From the NCBI GenBank assembly GCA_947371415.1, contig CANBPJ010000003.1, positions 1-34,172 of the forward strand: 34,172 bases of DNA, given 5' to 3'. Origin of the DNA: Burkholderiaceae bacterium (GTDB taxonomy: Bacteria > Pseudomonadota > Gammaproteobacteria > Burkholderiales > Burkholderiaceae). Of the stretch, positions 1 through 9,409 are shown piece by piece; position 1 is the stretch's first letter, and each line of letters opens with the position of its first letter. Under the pieces are notes generated by a model that ran no database searches, had not been told where the DNA came from, and was given only the letters and a program-made list of their open reading frames with translations. Position numbers and translations under genes: made by a program.

Positions 1-47
1 GGAGCAGTAATCTCCCGGTTTATGCGCTGCGATTTATCAGTAGCGAT
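1..47 (-). CDS. infC: Translation initiation factor IF-3, 5' end only (partial), non-canonical ATC start
   Basis: Reverse complement reads ATC GCT ACT GAT AAA TCG CAG CGC ATA AAC CGG GAG ATT ACT GCT = (M)ATDKSQRINREITA, the conserved IF-3 N-terminus. AGGA lies about 9-10 nt upstream of the ATC. It sits directly downstream of thrS, the usual thrS-infC order. Confidence 0.85.
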   Translation of the reverse strand, partial: MATDKSQRINREITA

Positions 48-89
48 CTTCTTAATTCCTTTAAAAAAACAATAAAAACCATTCCACCC

Positions 90-2012
90 CTAGCTAGGCT
101 CGGGTCCGACTTTCTGGGAAATATCCTGCTGGAGTCGGGCAACGAAGGCTTCAAGAGGCATTACACCTAAATCCACTCCGCCACGGGCACGAACGGCCAC
201 CGTATTACTTTCTGCTTCTTTATCCCCGACAACTAACAAAAATGGGAGCTTCTGTAATGCGTGCTCGCGTATTTTATACGTAATTTTCTCATTTCGCAAA
301 TCTGATTCGACTCTAAACCCTTGTTTTTTCAGAGATTGCTGGACCTGTTGTGCGTATGCAGCAGAATTATCAGATATATTGAGGACTACAGCCTGGGTAG
401 GAGCAAGCCAAACCGGCATGTTTCCAGCGTGATTTTCGATCAAAATACCAATAAAACGCTCTAAAGAACCCACAATTGCCCTATGAAGCATCACTGGGGC
501 CTTGCGAGTGTTCTCTTCTGTCACATATTCAGCACCTAAACGGGCTGGCATTGAGAAATCCACCTGAATCGTGCCGCATTGCCAAGTACGGCCAATAGAG
601 TCCCTGAGGTGATATTCGATCTTCGGACCATAAAAAGCACCCTCACCCGGCAATTCTTCCCATTCTTGGCCTGAAGCAGTCAAGGCACCGCGTAAGGCAG
701 CCTCGGCTTTATCCCAAATTGCGTCATCACCAACTCGCTTAGCCGGACGGAGGGCTAACTTCACAGCTACCTCAGTAAAGCCAAAATCTTGATAAACCTC
801 GCGAACCGCCTTATCAAATGCAGCTACTTCTGACTGAATCTGATCCTCTGTACAGAAAATATGACCATCGTCTTGGGTAAAGCCACGAACGCGCATCAAG
901 CCATGCAATGCCCCCGACGGTTCGTTACGGTGACACTGACCAAACTCACCGTAACGCAATGGCAATTCACGGTAGCTATGCAAACCAGAGTTAAAAATCT
1001 GTACATGTCCTGGGCAGTTCATCGGCTTTAACGCATATGCACGATTCTCCGACTCCGTAGTAAACATGTTTTCTTTGTAGTTATCCCAGTGGCCAGATTT
1101 CTCCCACAGACCGCGATCCAGAATTTGCGGAGCCTTTACCTCTTGGTAGCCTTCGCGCTGATATACACGACGCATGTATTGCTCTACCTCTTGCCAAATA
1201 GACCAGCCTTTAGGGTGCCAAAAAATGAGGCCAGGGGCTTCAGGCTGGAAGTGGAATAAGTCTAAGAACTTACCAAGGCGACGGTGGTCTCGTTTCTCAG
1301 CCTCTTCGAGCATATGCAAATGCGCATCCTGATCTTCTTTTTTCAACCACGCTGTGCCGTAAATCCGTTGCAACATTTCATTCTTGCTATCGCCACGCCA
1401 GTAAGCACCAGCAACGCTCAGAAGCTTAAATACCTTAAGCTTGCCGGTAGATGGCACGTGGGGTCCACGACACAAGTCGGTGAACTTACCTTCGGCGTAC
1501 AAAGACACATCTTCGCCCTGTGGGATGCTGGAAATAATTTCGGCTTTGTAGTTCTCGCCCTGCTCCTTAAAGAACTTCACTGCTTCATCACGAGGCATGA
1601 CTGTGCGAATCACAGGCTCATCTTTTTTAGCCAGCTCAGTCATTTTCTTTTCGAGTGAGGCTAAATCTTCAGGGGTAAATGGGCGATGAAATGAGAAGTC
1701 GTAGTAAAAACCATTTTCAATTACAGGGCCGATCGTGACTTGCGCCTCTGGAAATAATTCTTTGACTGCGTAAGCGAGTAAGTGGGCCGTAGAGTGCCGA
1801 ACAATCTCAAGAGCCTCGGGGCTTTTGTCCGTAATGATCGCTAACTGACTATCTTTATCGATGACAAAGCTGGCATCTACCATCTTGCCGTCAACAATGC
1901 CGCCAAGGGCAGCCTTAGCAAGGCCGCTACCAATGCTTTGCGCAACATCAAGAACGCGAACGGGAGCGTCGAACTCTCGTTTAGATCCATCTGGCAGAGT
2001 AACTACAAGCAT
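90..2012 (-). CDS. thrS: Threonyl-tRNA synthetase
   Basis: 640-aa ORF with TGS domain, HxxxH ([11 protein letters not shown]) and class II aaRS motifs ([24 protein letters not shown]). Confidence 0.98.
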   Translation of the reverse strand: MLVVTLPDGSKREFDAPVRVLDVAQSIGSGLAKAALGGIVDGKMVDASFVIDKDSQLAIITDKSPEALEIVRHSTAHLLAYAVKELFPEAQVTIGPVIENGFYYDFSFHRPFTPEDLASLEKKMTELAKKDEPVIRTVMPRDEAVKFFKEQGENYKAEIISSIPQGEDVSLYAEGKFTDLCRGPHVPSTGKLKVFKLLSVAGAYWRGDSKNEMLQRIYGTAWLKKEDQDAHLHMLEEAEKRDHRRLGKFLDLFHFQPEAPGLIFWHPKGWSIWQEVEQYMRRVYQREGYQEVKAPQILDRGLWEKSGHWDNYKENMFTTESENRAYALKPMNCPGHVQIFNSGLHSYRELPLRYGEFGQCHRNEPSGALHGLMRVRGFTQDDGHIFCTEDQIQSEVAAFDKAVREVYQDFGFTEVAVKLALRPAKRVGDDAIWDKAEAALRGALTASGQEWEELPGEGAFYGPKIEYHLRDSIGRTWQCGTIQVDFSMPARLGAEYVTEENTRKAPVMLHRAIVGSLERFIGILIENHAGNMPVWLAPTQAVVLNISDNSAAYAQQVQQSLKKQGFRVESDLRNEKITYKIREHALQKLPFLLVVGDKEAESNTVAVRARGGVDLGVMPLEAFVARLQQDISQKVGPEPS

Positions 2013-2036
2013 GACAACTCCATCCTATTTACTTAC

Positions 2037-2080
2037 AAAAAAGAAAGCGCGGAAGCATTTCGGCAACCGCGCTCTTTTGG
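2037..2080 (-). terminator. Rho-independent terminator-like hairpin between tRNA-Val and thrS
   Basis: Minus strand AAAGAGCGCGG-TTGCCGAAATGCTT-CCGCGCTTTCTTTTTT: GC-rich stem followed by a T-rich tract. Confidence 0.75.
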
Positions 2081-2092
2081 GTCTTCATTCGT

Positions 2093-2169
2093 TGGTAGGC
2101 TCGATTGGACTCGAACCAACGACCCCCACCATGTCAAGGTGGTGCTCTAACCAGCTGAGCTACGAGCCT
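2093..2169 (-). tRNA. tRNA-Val(GAC)
   Basis: Reverse complement AGGCTCGTAGCTCAGCTGGTTAGAGCACCACCTTGACATGGTGGGGGTCGTTGGTTCGAGTCCAATCGAGCCTACCA: 7-bp acceptor stem, anticodon loop TTGACAT, TTCGAGTCC T-loop, encoded CCA. Confidence 0.97.
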
Positions 2170-2187
2170 ATACAGCCATAGAGTTTA

Positions 2188-4239
2188 TCACCGGCGACGT
2201 ACTTGGGTCACGCCTTTGACCTCTTCAAGGCCATTTTGGATAACCCGAAGGGCCTCCGAGTCTTTAATTTCAACCGTGAGCAGTATTTGAGCCAGGCCCC
2301 GCTTAGCCGATTTACGCAAATCAATGACATGAACCCCTTGCCTAGTCAGAATTTCAAACAGCTCTCGCATCAGTTCTGGGCGGTCAAGGCCAGTAACAGC
2401 CAAATCAGCAGGAAATACCTGTTTTACATCAGTGGCAGCCAAACCTTCTGCAGCGGATTCATTCCAAGCCGTCTGAATAACGCGCTCTGGCGCCCTCTCC
2501 AAAAGACCCCTAAAGGTTTTACATGATCTGCGATGAATTGAAACCCCACGACCTTGTGTCACAAAGCCGGCAATGGCGTCTGGCGGGACAGGCCTGCAGC
2601 AACGAGCTAGCTGGGTCAATAAAGAGTCCACCCCAACCACCAAAACATCGCCTACCTGACCTTGCTTGCGAGTACTTTGTTTGAGAACGATTTCTGGGGT
2701 CGGTGCGCCGACTTTTGCCTCAGGCTTTTGCTCTGCCTTAACGTCACCATGCTTTGCTCCAGCCTCATCATCATCAATAGCATTAAACCAAGCGCGCACC
2801 CTAGTACGAGCGCGCTGTGAGCGCAGGTAATTACGATTGGGGCTAATCCAATCACGTGATGGGCCACCATGCTTGACGGCGATGATTTCAACTGTCTGAC
2901 CATTTTGCAATGGTGTGTCCAAGGGAACCATGGCACCATCAACCCGAGCCCCACGACAGCGATGTCCGAGATCGGTATGTACCGCATAAGCAAAGTCGAT
3001 GGGTGATGAGCCCTTCTCCAATGAAATCACCTTACCTAACGGTGTGAGAACATAAATATGATCATCAATCTCATGGTGCTTAAGCTGCTCCCAAGCATCC
3101 TCTTTCCAGGAGATCAGCTGTCTTGCCCAAGCAATTTGGCGCTCATAGGCTACTGCTGCGCTATGCGTACCAGTTTGTTGGCTTGGGTTTTGTGGGGCGG
3201 CTGCAGAGGAGTTGCTAAATTTACTTTTTGGCGGAGTCGCAGCACCAATGTAGGCACCCTCTTTGTAACGCCAGTGCGCAGCCAAACCAAACTCAGCCTG
3301 CTGATGCATTTCATTGGTACGCACTTGAATCTCAAATGCCGTGCCATGCTCATCCATCACCACTGTGTGCAAAGACTGATAGCCGTTAGGTTTAGGTCTG
3401 GCGATGTAATCATCGAACTCACGAGGCACCGGTTGCCAGACGTTATGCACGATTCCTAAAATGGCGTAACAAGATTTAACGTCCTCCACTAAAACCCTGA
3501 AGGCTCTGACGTCATAAAGATTGGCAAAGTCCAATGACTTGCCTTGCATCTTTTTCCAAATACTGTAGATATGTTTGGGGCGACCCTGAACCTCACCGTC
3601 GATATGAGATGCATTTAACTCTTGTTTGAGTCTGTTCACAATCTGATCAATAAACGATTCGCGTTCAACGCGCTTGCCATCAAGCATCTTGGCAATGTCA
3701 CGGTATACAACCGGAGAAAGAACTCGGAAGGCTAAATCCTCCATCTCCCACTTCATCTGCCAGATGCCCAAGCGATTTGCCAGGCTTGCATCAATATTGA
3801 GAATCTCTTGCGCCCATGCTTTAGGCATCTCAATCTTTTCATGCGTGATCCAGCGCAATGTTTGCAAGCGGGAGGCAAGATAGATGAGTACTACACGCAA
3901 GTCATCACCAAAGGCGAGTAGCATCTTTCTAAGCATTTCTTCTTGCCCAGAAATACTCAGACCGCCATCGTTTCGCACTAGCTTTGCTTGGGCTTGTCTA
4001 AGCCCCCTGTATCCAATCAAGAGTTTGGCTGACTCATCACCAATCAGCTTGGTCAGCGCCTCCCTGCCATGAGTACGTGCAATATTGCTTGCAGCAGTTA
4101 AGGTGGCCTCGTCAAGATGAAGAAGCTTGAGAATGCTTAGTACGCCAGCAGCATGATCTTGAGAGGGCTCGCCGAACCAGCCATCAACAATTTTGATGCT
4201 CTCAGATGGGTTGCCGTCATGTGACATGGAGAAATGCAA
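2188..4239 (-). CDS. relA: RelA-type (p)ppGpp synthetase (RelA/SpoT homologue with apparently degenerate HD domain)
   Basis: Synthetase core GRPKHIYSIWKKMQ...DVRAFRVLV...PKPNGYQSLHTVV with acidic EFDD motif typical of RelA; TGS (VLTPLGKVISLEKGSSPIDFAYAVHTDLGHRC) and C-terminal ACT domain. No HD catalytic motif seen in the N-terminal region. Confidence 0.93.
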   Translation of the reverse strand: MHFSMSHDGNPSESIKIVDGWFGEPSQDHAAGVLSILKLLHLDEATLTAASNIARTHGREALTKLIGDESAKLLIGYRGLRQAQAKLVRNDGGLSISGQEEMLRKMLLAFGDDLRVVLIYLASRLQTLRWITHEKIEMPKAWAQEILNIDASLANRLGIWQMKWEMEDLAFRVLSPVVYRDIAKMLDGKRVERESFIDQIVNRLKQELNASHIDGEVQGRPKHIYSIWKKMQGKSLDFANLYDVRAFRVLVEDVKSCYAILGIVHNVWQPVPREFDDYIARPKPNGYQSLHTVVMDEHGTAFEIQVRTNEMHQQAEFGLAAHWRYKEGAYIGAATPPKSKFSNSSAAAPQNPSQQTGTHSAAVAYERQIAWARQLISWKEDAWEQLKHHEIDDHIYVLTPLGKVISLEKGSSPIDFAYAVHTDLGHRCRGARVDGAMVPLDTPLQNGQTVEIIAVKHGGPSRDWISPNRNYLRSQRARTRVRAWFNAIDDDEAGAKHGDVKAEQKPEAKVGAPTPEIVLKQSTRKQGQVGDVLVVGVDSLLTQLARCCRPVPPDAIAGFVTQGRGVSIHRRSCKTFRGLLERAPERVIQTAWNESAAEGLAATDVKQVFPADLAVTGLDRPELMRELFEILTRQGVHVIDLRKSAKRGLAQILLTVEIKDSEALRVIQNGLEEVKGVTQVRRR

Positions 4240-4242
4240 TCC

Positions 4243-6048
4243 TTAACTGAAAAATTCTTTTGCTAAAGCAATCTGCTCAGACTTCATAAAAGCAGGCGCA
4301 TGCCCCACTCCCGGAATCTCAATACTGCGAATATAAGGATTGAGTCTGCACATCTCCGCCACTGTTTTTGCGGACAATAAGTCAGAGGCTCCACCCCGCA
4401 CAATGAGCATCGGAATACGAATTTGTTTAAATGCATGCCACATTGCCATCTCACCTGCTTTTGCCATGATCGGATTAACAGATGCAAATGGTACGGAAAT
4501 ATCTGGGTCATAGTGCATTACCCAAAGTCCATCTTTTTGCACTAGCATTGGGCCGTTATAGATCTCCCACTCCTCGGGCGTATGCGAACCAAAGGAGGCA
4601 CAGATCCCATTTAGGCGCGTCAAAGCATCTGCGCGATCAGTAAAGCTAAAAGGCTGGCCAACGTAAGAGCCTAAACGCTGAATTGCCTCAGGCTCAATAC
4701 GTGGACCAACGTCATTGATCAACATGCGACGAATTGGACTCTTTGGCATAGAGGCGTAGACCATGCCAATCAATCCGCCCATCGATGTGCCAAACCAATC
4801 CACTTGAGTAACATCAAGTTGCTTGATCAAGCTCACCATGTCTGCTACATACTGAGGCACTGCATAGAGCATGGGGTTCTGAAGATGATCGGAGTCACCA
4901 CGCCCCACTATGTCAGGGCAAACAACGTAATAGTCTTTACTCATCGCCTCCGCAAGGGTTTTGAAATCACTACCTCTACGAGTCAAGCCATGAACACAAA
5001 CCAACACTTTTGGATTGGCAGGATTTCCCCAGGCGTGATAAGCCATGCGATGAGAGCCATCACTATCAGCACAAGTCACGTAAAAGGTATCACCCTGATG
5101 AATGGGGGTGGGTGTTTTGATGTCATCTTGCAGTTGCTCATCAGCTATACCCACAACCTCAGGCTGTAGGGTTACATGATCAATGCCATGCTGATTCAAT
5201 AACATCACATTAATCCGCCCCATGATGTCTGGCCACTCAGACATTTGGGCTACTTCAATATGACCAATGAGCGCAGGAAAACTCGGGGTCATTTCCCAAA
5301 CATGGAGATCGTGAACGGCTAATACCCCTGGGACACCTCTTAAATCAGAGCCAACTTGCAAATAATCAATATGAAGAGGGACCCCCTCCATCAAGAAATG
5401 ATATGACTCACGAAGAATGGAGATGGTCGACTTTAGAATTAAAAGGGAAACCAGGATGGATAAGATGGCATCAATCGGCATCCATCCAGTCAGCTGAATA
5501 ACGATACCTGCTATCAAGGCAGCTACAGAACCCAATAGGTCGCCCATGACATGAACTAATGCAGCTCGTGTATTGACGCTCTTCTTATCACGCGATAATA
5601 CCCATGCCACCACAATATTCATCAACAAGCCAATGGCAGCAACAACCGTAACAGTGAGTCCATCAACTTTATGTGGGTCATAAAAACGGCTGATCGCCTC
5701 AACCACAATCCACACAACGAGGGCTAGCATCGCAATGCTATTAACAAAGGCCGCCAAGGCCTCAGCCCTTCCAAACCCAAAGGAATGTTTTGGTGATGGC
5801 GGACGACGAGAAATGATTTGCGCCAACAATGCCAAACCTAGGGCTGCTGCATCAGTCACCATATGACCGGCATCAGAAACCAATGCCAAGGAATTGGCAA
5901 AATAAGCGGCGGCCCCCTCAACTCCAGAAAAACTCAGAGTCAGTACAAGCGCAATCAGTAAAAGATTTTGGTTTGATACCTCTTTGCTATGGGAATGCTT
6001 GGCATCGCCCTGCTTATGGGCATGAAGCGAATGATCTACAGCACTCAT
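4243..6048 (-). CDS. Cation diffusion facilitator (CzcD-like) fused to C-terminal alpha/beta-hydrolase
   Basis: N-half: His-rich start, SDAGHMVTDAAAL, HVMGDLLGSVAAL, CDF cytoplasmic domain (VHDLHVWEMTPSFPALIGHIEV). C-half: VCVHGLTRRGSDF (oxyanion region), DIVGRGDSD, FGTSMGGLIGM nucleophile elbow, C-terminal GVGHAP His. One uninterrupted 601-aa ORF. Confidence 0.85.
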   Translation of the reverse strand: MSAVDHSLHAHKQGDAKHSHSKEVSNQNLLLIALVLTLSFSGVEGAAAYFANSLALVSDAGHMVTDAAALGLALLAQIISRRPPSPKHSFGFGRAEALAAFVNSIAMLALVVWIVVEAISRFYDPHKVDGLTVTVVAAIGLLMNIVVAWVLSRDKKSVNTRAALVHVMGDLLGSVAALIAGIVIQLTGWMPIDAILSILVSLLILKSTISILRESYHFLMEGVPLHIDYLQVGSDLRGVPGVLAVHDLHVWEMTPSFPALIGHIEVAQMSEWPDIMGRINVMLLNQHGIDHVTLQPEVVGIADEQLQDDIKTPTPIHQGDTFYVTCADSDGSHRMAYHAWGNPANPKVLVCVHGLTRRGSDFKTLAEAMSKDYYVVCPDIVGRGDSDHLQNPMLYAVPQYVADMVSLIKQLDVTQVDWFGTSMGGLIGMVYASMPKSPIRRMLINDVGPRIEPEAIQRLGSYVGQPFSFTDRADALTRLNGICASFGSHTPEEWEIYNGPMLVQKDGLWVMHYDPDISVPFASVNPIMAKAGEMAMWHAFKQIRIPMLIVRGGASDLLSAKTVAEMCRLNPYIRSIEIPGVGHAPAFMKSEQIALAKEFFS

Positions 6049-6060
6049 AAGAATTCCCTG

Positions 6061-6091
6061 AAAAAAGAAATGGGGTCATTGAGACCCCATT
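6061..6091 (-). terminator. Rho-independent terminator downstream of scoB
   Basis: Minus strand ATGGGGTC-TCAAT-GACCCCAT followed by TTCTTTTTT. Confidence 0.85.
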
Positions 6092-6114
6092 ATTTCACTA
6101 ACTAATGACCGTTA

Positions 6115-6765
6115 TTAGAATCCCGTTGTATCTATGGGGGCACCCGTTTTGGATATCACCTCGTCCCTGGTCACACCTGGAGCTAACTCTACCAATTTCA
6201 AGCCTTTTGGTGTGATGTCGAGTACGCAAAGATCGGTAATGATGCGGCTAATAACACCCACACCAGTTAGCGGTAGTGTGCATTTAGGCAAGATCTTAAT
6301 TTCTTCGGTGCCATCTTTTTTCTTAGCAACGTGCTCCATCAAGACAACCACATGTTTGACGCCAGCAACTAAGTCCATGGCGCCGCCCATACCCTTCACC
6401 ATCTTACCTGGGATCATCCAGTTTGCTAGGTCACCATACTCGCTTACCTGCATTGCGCCCAAAATAGCAATATTGATTTTTCCACCACGAATCATCCCGA
6501 ACGAATCTGCAGAAGAAAAAATGGAGGAGCCAGGTAAGGTAGTGATTGTTTGCTTGCCTGCGTTAATCAAATCCGCATCAATAGTTACTTCAGTTGGAAA
6601 TGGGCCAATACCCAATAAACCGTTCTCAGACTGGAGCCACACTTCCATTCCTTCCGGAACGTGATTGGCTACCAAGGTTGGCATACCAATACCTAAATTA
6701 ACGTAGTAACCATCCTTTAGCTCCTTAGCAGCACGCGCCGCCATTTCATCTCTATTCCAAGGCAT
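6115..6765 (-). CDS. scoB: 3-oxoacid CoA-transferase subunit B
   Basis: [20 protein letters not shown] and [12 protein letters not shown] motif of CoA-transferase beta subunits. Confidence 0.93.
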   Translation of the reverse strand: MPWNRDEMAARAAKELKDGYYVNLGIGMPTLVANHVPEGMEVWLQSENGLLGIGPFPTEVTIDADLINAGKQTITTLPGSSIFSSADSFGMIRGGKINIAILGAMQVSEYGDLANWMIPGKMVKGMGGAMDLVAGVKHVVVLMEHVAKKKDGTEEIKILPKCTLPLTGVGVISRIITDLCVLDITPKGLKLVELAPGVTRDEVISKTGAPIDTTGF

Positions 6766-6815
6766 GTCGATCTTCCTAAATATTCTGTACTGTTTTTATA
6801 TAACGTCTATGGGTA

Positions 6816-7514
6816 TCAAGCGGCAGACAAAGTGCGCTGCTCAATACGCTTCTCAGGGGTGGCATTGAGAACTAAGCGGTGAACGTAAATACCTGGCGTA
6901 TGAATCTGATCCGGGTCTAATTCGCCATTCTCCACAATCTCTTCCACTTCAGCAACGGTGATCTTGCCAGCCATTGCCACCACTGGATTAAAGTTACGTG
7001 CCGTGTAGCGATAAACCAAATTGCCTGACTTATCAGCCTTCCATGCTTTTACTAAAGAAATATCGGAAACGATCGCACGTTCCATGATGTATTGCTCGCC
7101 ATCAAATTCTTTTTCTTCTTTGCCTTCAGCAACCAAAGTGCCTACACCGGTTTTGGTGTAGAAGGCGGGAATACCACAACCACCAGCGCGCAACTTCTCT
7201 GCCAAGGTGCCTTGTGGAGTAAATTCCAGCTCCAGCTCACCAGCCAAAAATTGACGCTCAAATTCTTTGTTTTCGCCCACATAGGAGGCGACCATCTTCT
7301 TCACTTGTCTTGAGTTCAATAGCAAACCCAAACCAAAACCATCAACCCCAGCATTATTGGCAATAGCAGTGAGGTTTTGTGCGCCCAAATCCTTTACCGC
7401 CTGAATCAATGCCTCTGGAATGCCACATAGACCGAAACCGCCAACGGCGAGCTTCTGGCCATCTCTCAAGATATCCCGCAAGGCATCCACAGCCGATGGG
7501 TAAGTTTTATTCAT
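6816..7514 (-). CDS. scoA: 3-oxoacid CoA-transferase subunit A
   Basis: [18 protein letters not shown]..., [16 protein letters not shown]; adjacent to scoB. Confidence 0.93.
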   Translation of the reverse strand: MNKTYPSAVDALRDILRDGQKLAVGGFGLCGIPEALIQAVKDLGAQNLTAIANNAGVDGFGLGLLLNSRQVKKMVASYVGENKEFERQFLAGELELEFTPQGTLAEKLRAGGCGIPAFYTKTGVGTLVAEGKEEKEFDGEQYIMERAIVSDISLVKAWKADKSGNLVYRYTARNFNPVVAMAGKITVAEVEEIVENGELDPDQIHTPGIYVHRLVLNATPEKRIEQRTLSAA

Positions 7515-7713
7515 AAATTCGTCCTAATATTGCCAAGAAGGGGTAAAAAAAGTAATCATAACGCCTTAGCCACAAATGCCCATTCCCCATGGGCACCAAC
7601 CTGGTTTTTCTGGCTTAGAACTAAACTATGGGTGTGGTTTAAGGCTTGATAAATGGCAAAAATGCTCGAAATCCCTTTAGCACCCTTTTTACAAGTAATG
7701 TCGGAGAAATGAA

Positions 7714-9384
7714 ATGACCACCCAGCAATTGCTCGAACAGTTTGGCCCCAGAGAATCGATGGACTATGACCTAGTCATCGTGGGAGGTGGCCCGGCTGGA
7801 TTATCTGCAGCTATCAAAGCAAAACAGCTGGCGAATGAATCGGGCAAAGAGATTAGCGTCTGCATCCTGGAAAAGGGCTCAGAAATTGGCGCCCATATTC
7901 TCTCTGGTGCCGTCATGGACCCCAAGGCACTGACCGAACTATTTCCCAATTGGAAAGAGCTTGGTGCACCACTCGATACCGAAGTCACTCAAGATCAGTT
8001 TTTATTTCTGACCAAAGATAGTTCGTTCCAAGTTCCCAACTGGATGCTGCCTCATTGCTTTAAGAATGAAGGTAACTATATTGTTAGCTTAGCTAATGTC
8101 ACTCGCTGGCTTGGTCAACAAGCCGAGAGTCTGGGTGTAGAAATTTTCCCAGGCTTTCCTGCAGCAGAAATTCTCTATAACGAGCAAGGAGCCGTTTGTG
8201 GGGTGATCACCGGTTCAATGGGTTTAGACAAAGAAGGCCAGCCTACAGATCAATTCCAGCTTGGCATGGAATTACGCGCCAAGTACACCCTATTTGCCGA
8301 AGGTTCACGTGGGCATCTGGGTAAGGAACTCATTGCCAAATTTGTGCTGGATAAGGATGCTGACCCGCAAAGCTACGGCATTGGCATTAAAGAGTTATGG
8401 GAAGTTGAGCCCTCCAAGAGTAAGCCCGGCCTAGTGGTCCATACCGCAGGATGGCCATTAGAGAGCGACACCTATGGCGGTTCATTCCTGTATCACTTGG
8501 GCGATAACAAAGTCGCGGTTGGCTTGGTAGTTGGCCTGTCCTATAAGAATCCTTACCTCTCGCCTTTTGAAGAATTCCAACGCTACAAGTTACACCCGAA
8601 GATCCGTGAAACTTTTGAAGGCGGTAAACGCCTTGCCTATGGTGCTAGAGCCCTTACTGCCGGAGGCTTAAATAGCTTACCTAAGACAGTATTCCCAGGT
8701 GGCGCATTAATTGGCTGTGATGCCGGCTTCTTAAATGCTTCGCGCATTAAAGGAAGTCATGCAGCTATCAAGACCGGCATGCTTGCTGCTGAAGCAGCAG
8801 TTGCTGCACTTGCTGAAAATCGGTCGGCCGATGTATTGGCTGCATATCCAAGCGCCTTCAAACATAGCTGGCTACATACCGAACTCAGTCAAGCACGCAA
8901 CTTCAAGCCATGGATGTCTAAAGGACTTTATCTCGGAACCATCATGGTTGGCCTTGAGCAAAAACTCTTAGGCGGCAATATGCCTTGGACTGTGCATCTA
9001 AAGCATGCGGATCATGAGTGCCTCGAACCGGCAGCACAACATCAGCCGATTGACTACCCTAAACCAGACGGCAAAATTACTTTTGACCGTCTCTCATCTG
9101 TATTTATCTCCAACACTAATCATGCTGAGAACCAACCAATCCACCTCACTTTAAAAGATGCTTCGGTACCAGTTAGCTTGAATCTCAAAACCTATGCAGG
9201 TCCAGAGCAACGCTACTGCCCTGCTGGCGTTTATGAATTTGTTGAAAAGGATGGGCAGCCACAGTTGCAAATTAACTCGCAAAATTGTGTGCATTGCAAA
9301 ACATGCGATATCAAGGATCCAAGCCAGAATATTATTTGGGTGACTCCAGAAGGTGGTGGTGGACCAAACTACGCATCAATGTAA
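7714..9384 (+). CDS. Electron transfer flavoprotein-ubiquinone oxidoreductase
   Basis: FAD motif DYDLVIVGGGPAGLSAAIKAKQ, GSEIGAHILSGAVMDPKAL, C-terminal 4Fe-4S CVHCKTCDIKDPSQNIIWVTPEGGGGPNY. Confidence 0.96.
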   Translation: MTTQQLLEQFGPRESMDYDLVIVGGGPAGLSAAIKAKQLANESGKEISVCILEKGSEIGAHILSGAVMDPKALTELFPNWKELGAPLDTEVTQDQFLFLTKDSSFQVPNWMLPHCFKNEGNYIVSLANVTRWLGQQAESLGVEIFPGFPAAEILYNEQGAVCGVITGSMGLDKEGQPTDQFQLGMELRAKYTLFAEGSRGHLGKELIAKFVLDKDADPQSYGIGIKELWEVEPSKSKPGLVVHTAGWPLESDTYGGSFLYHLGDNKVAVGLVVGLSYKNPYLSPFEEFQRYKLHPKIRETFEGGKRLAYGARALTAGGLNSLPKTVFPGGALIGCDAGFLNASRIKGSHAAIKTGMLAAEAAVAALAENRSADVLAAYPSAFKHSWLHTELSQARNFKPWMSKGLYLGTIMVGLEQKLLGGNMPWTVHLKHADHECLEPAAQHQPIDYPKPDGKITFDRLSSVFISNTNHAENQPIHLTLKDASVPVSLNLKTYAGPEQRYCPAGVYEFVEKDGQPQLQINSQNCVHCKTCDIKDPSQNIIWVTPEGGGGPNYASM

Positions 9385-9409
9385 GTCACCTTGCGTATGA
9401 CTTCTGACT

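Noticed and set aside
1284-1658. 124-aa + strand ORF
   Set aside because: Antisense inside thrS.
1861-2181. 106-aa ORF ending GSIGLEPTTPTMSRWCSNQLSYEP, and the overlapping 70-aa ORF
   Set aside because: Antisense of thrS 5' end and tRNA-Val; artefact.
6134-6664. 176-aa + strand ORF
   Set aside because: Fully antisense to scoB, whose protein is clearly conserved; no independent coding signals.
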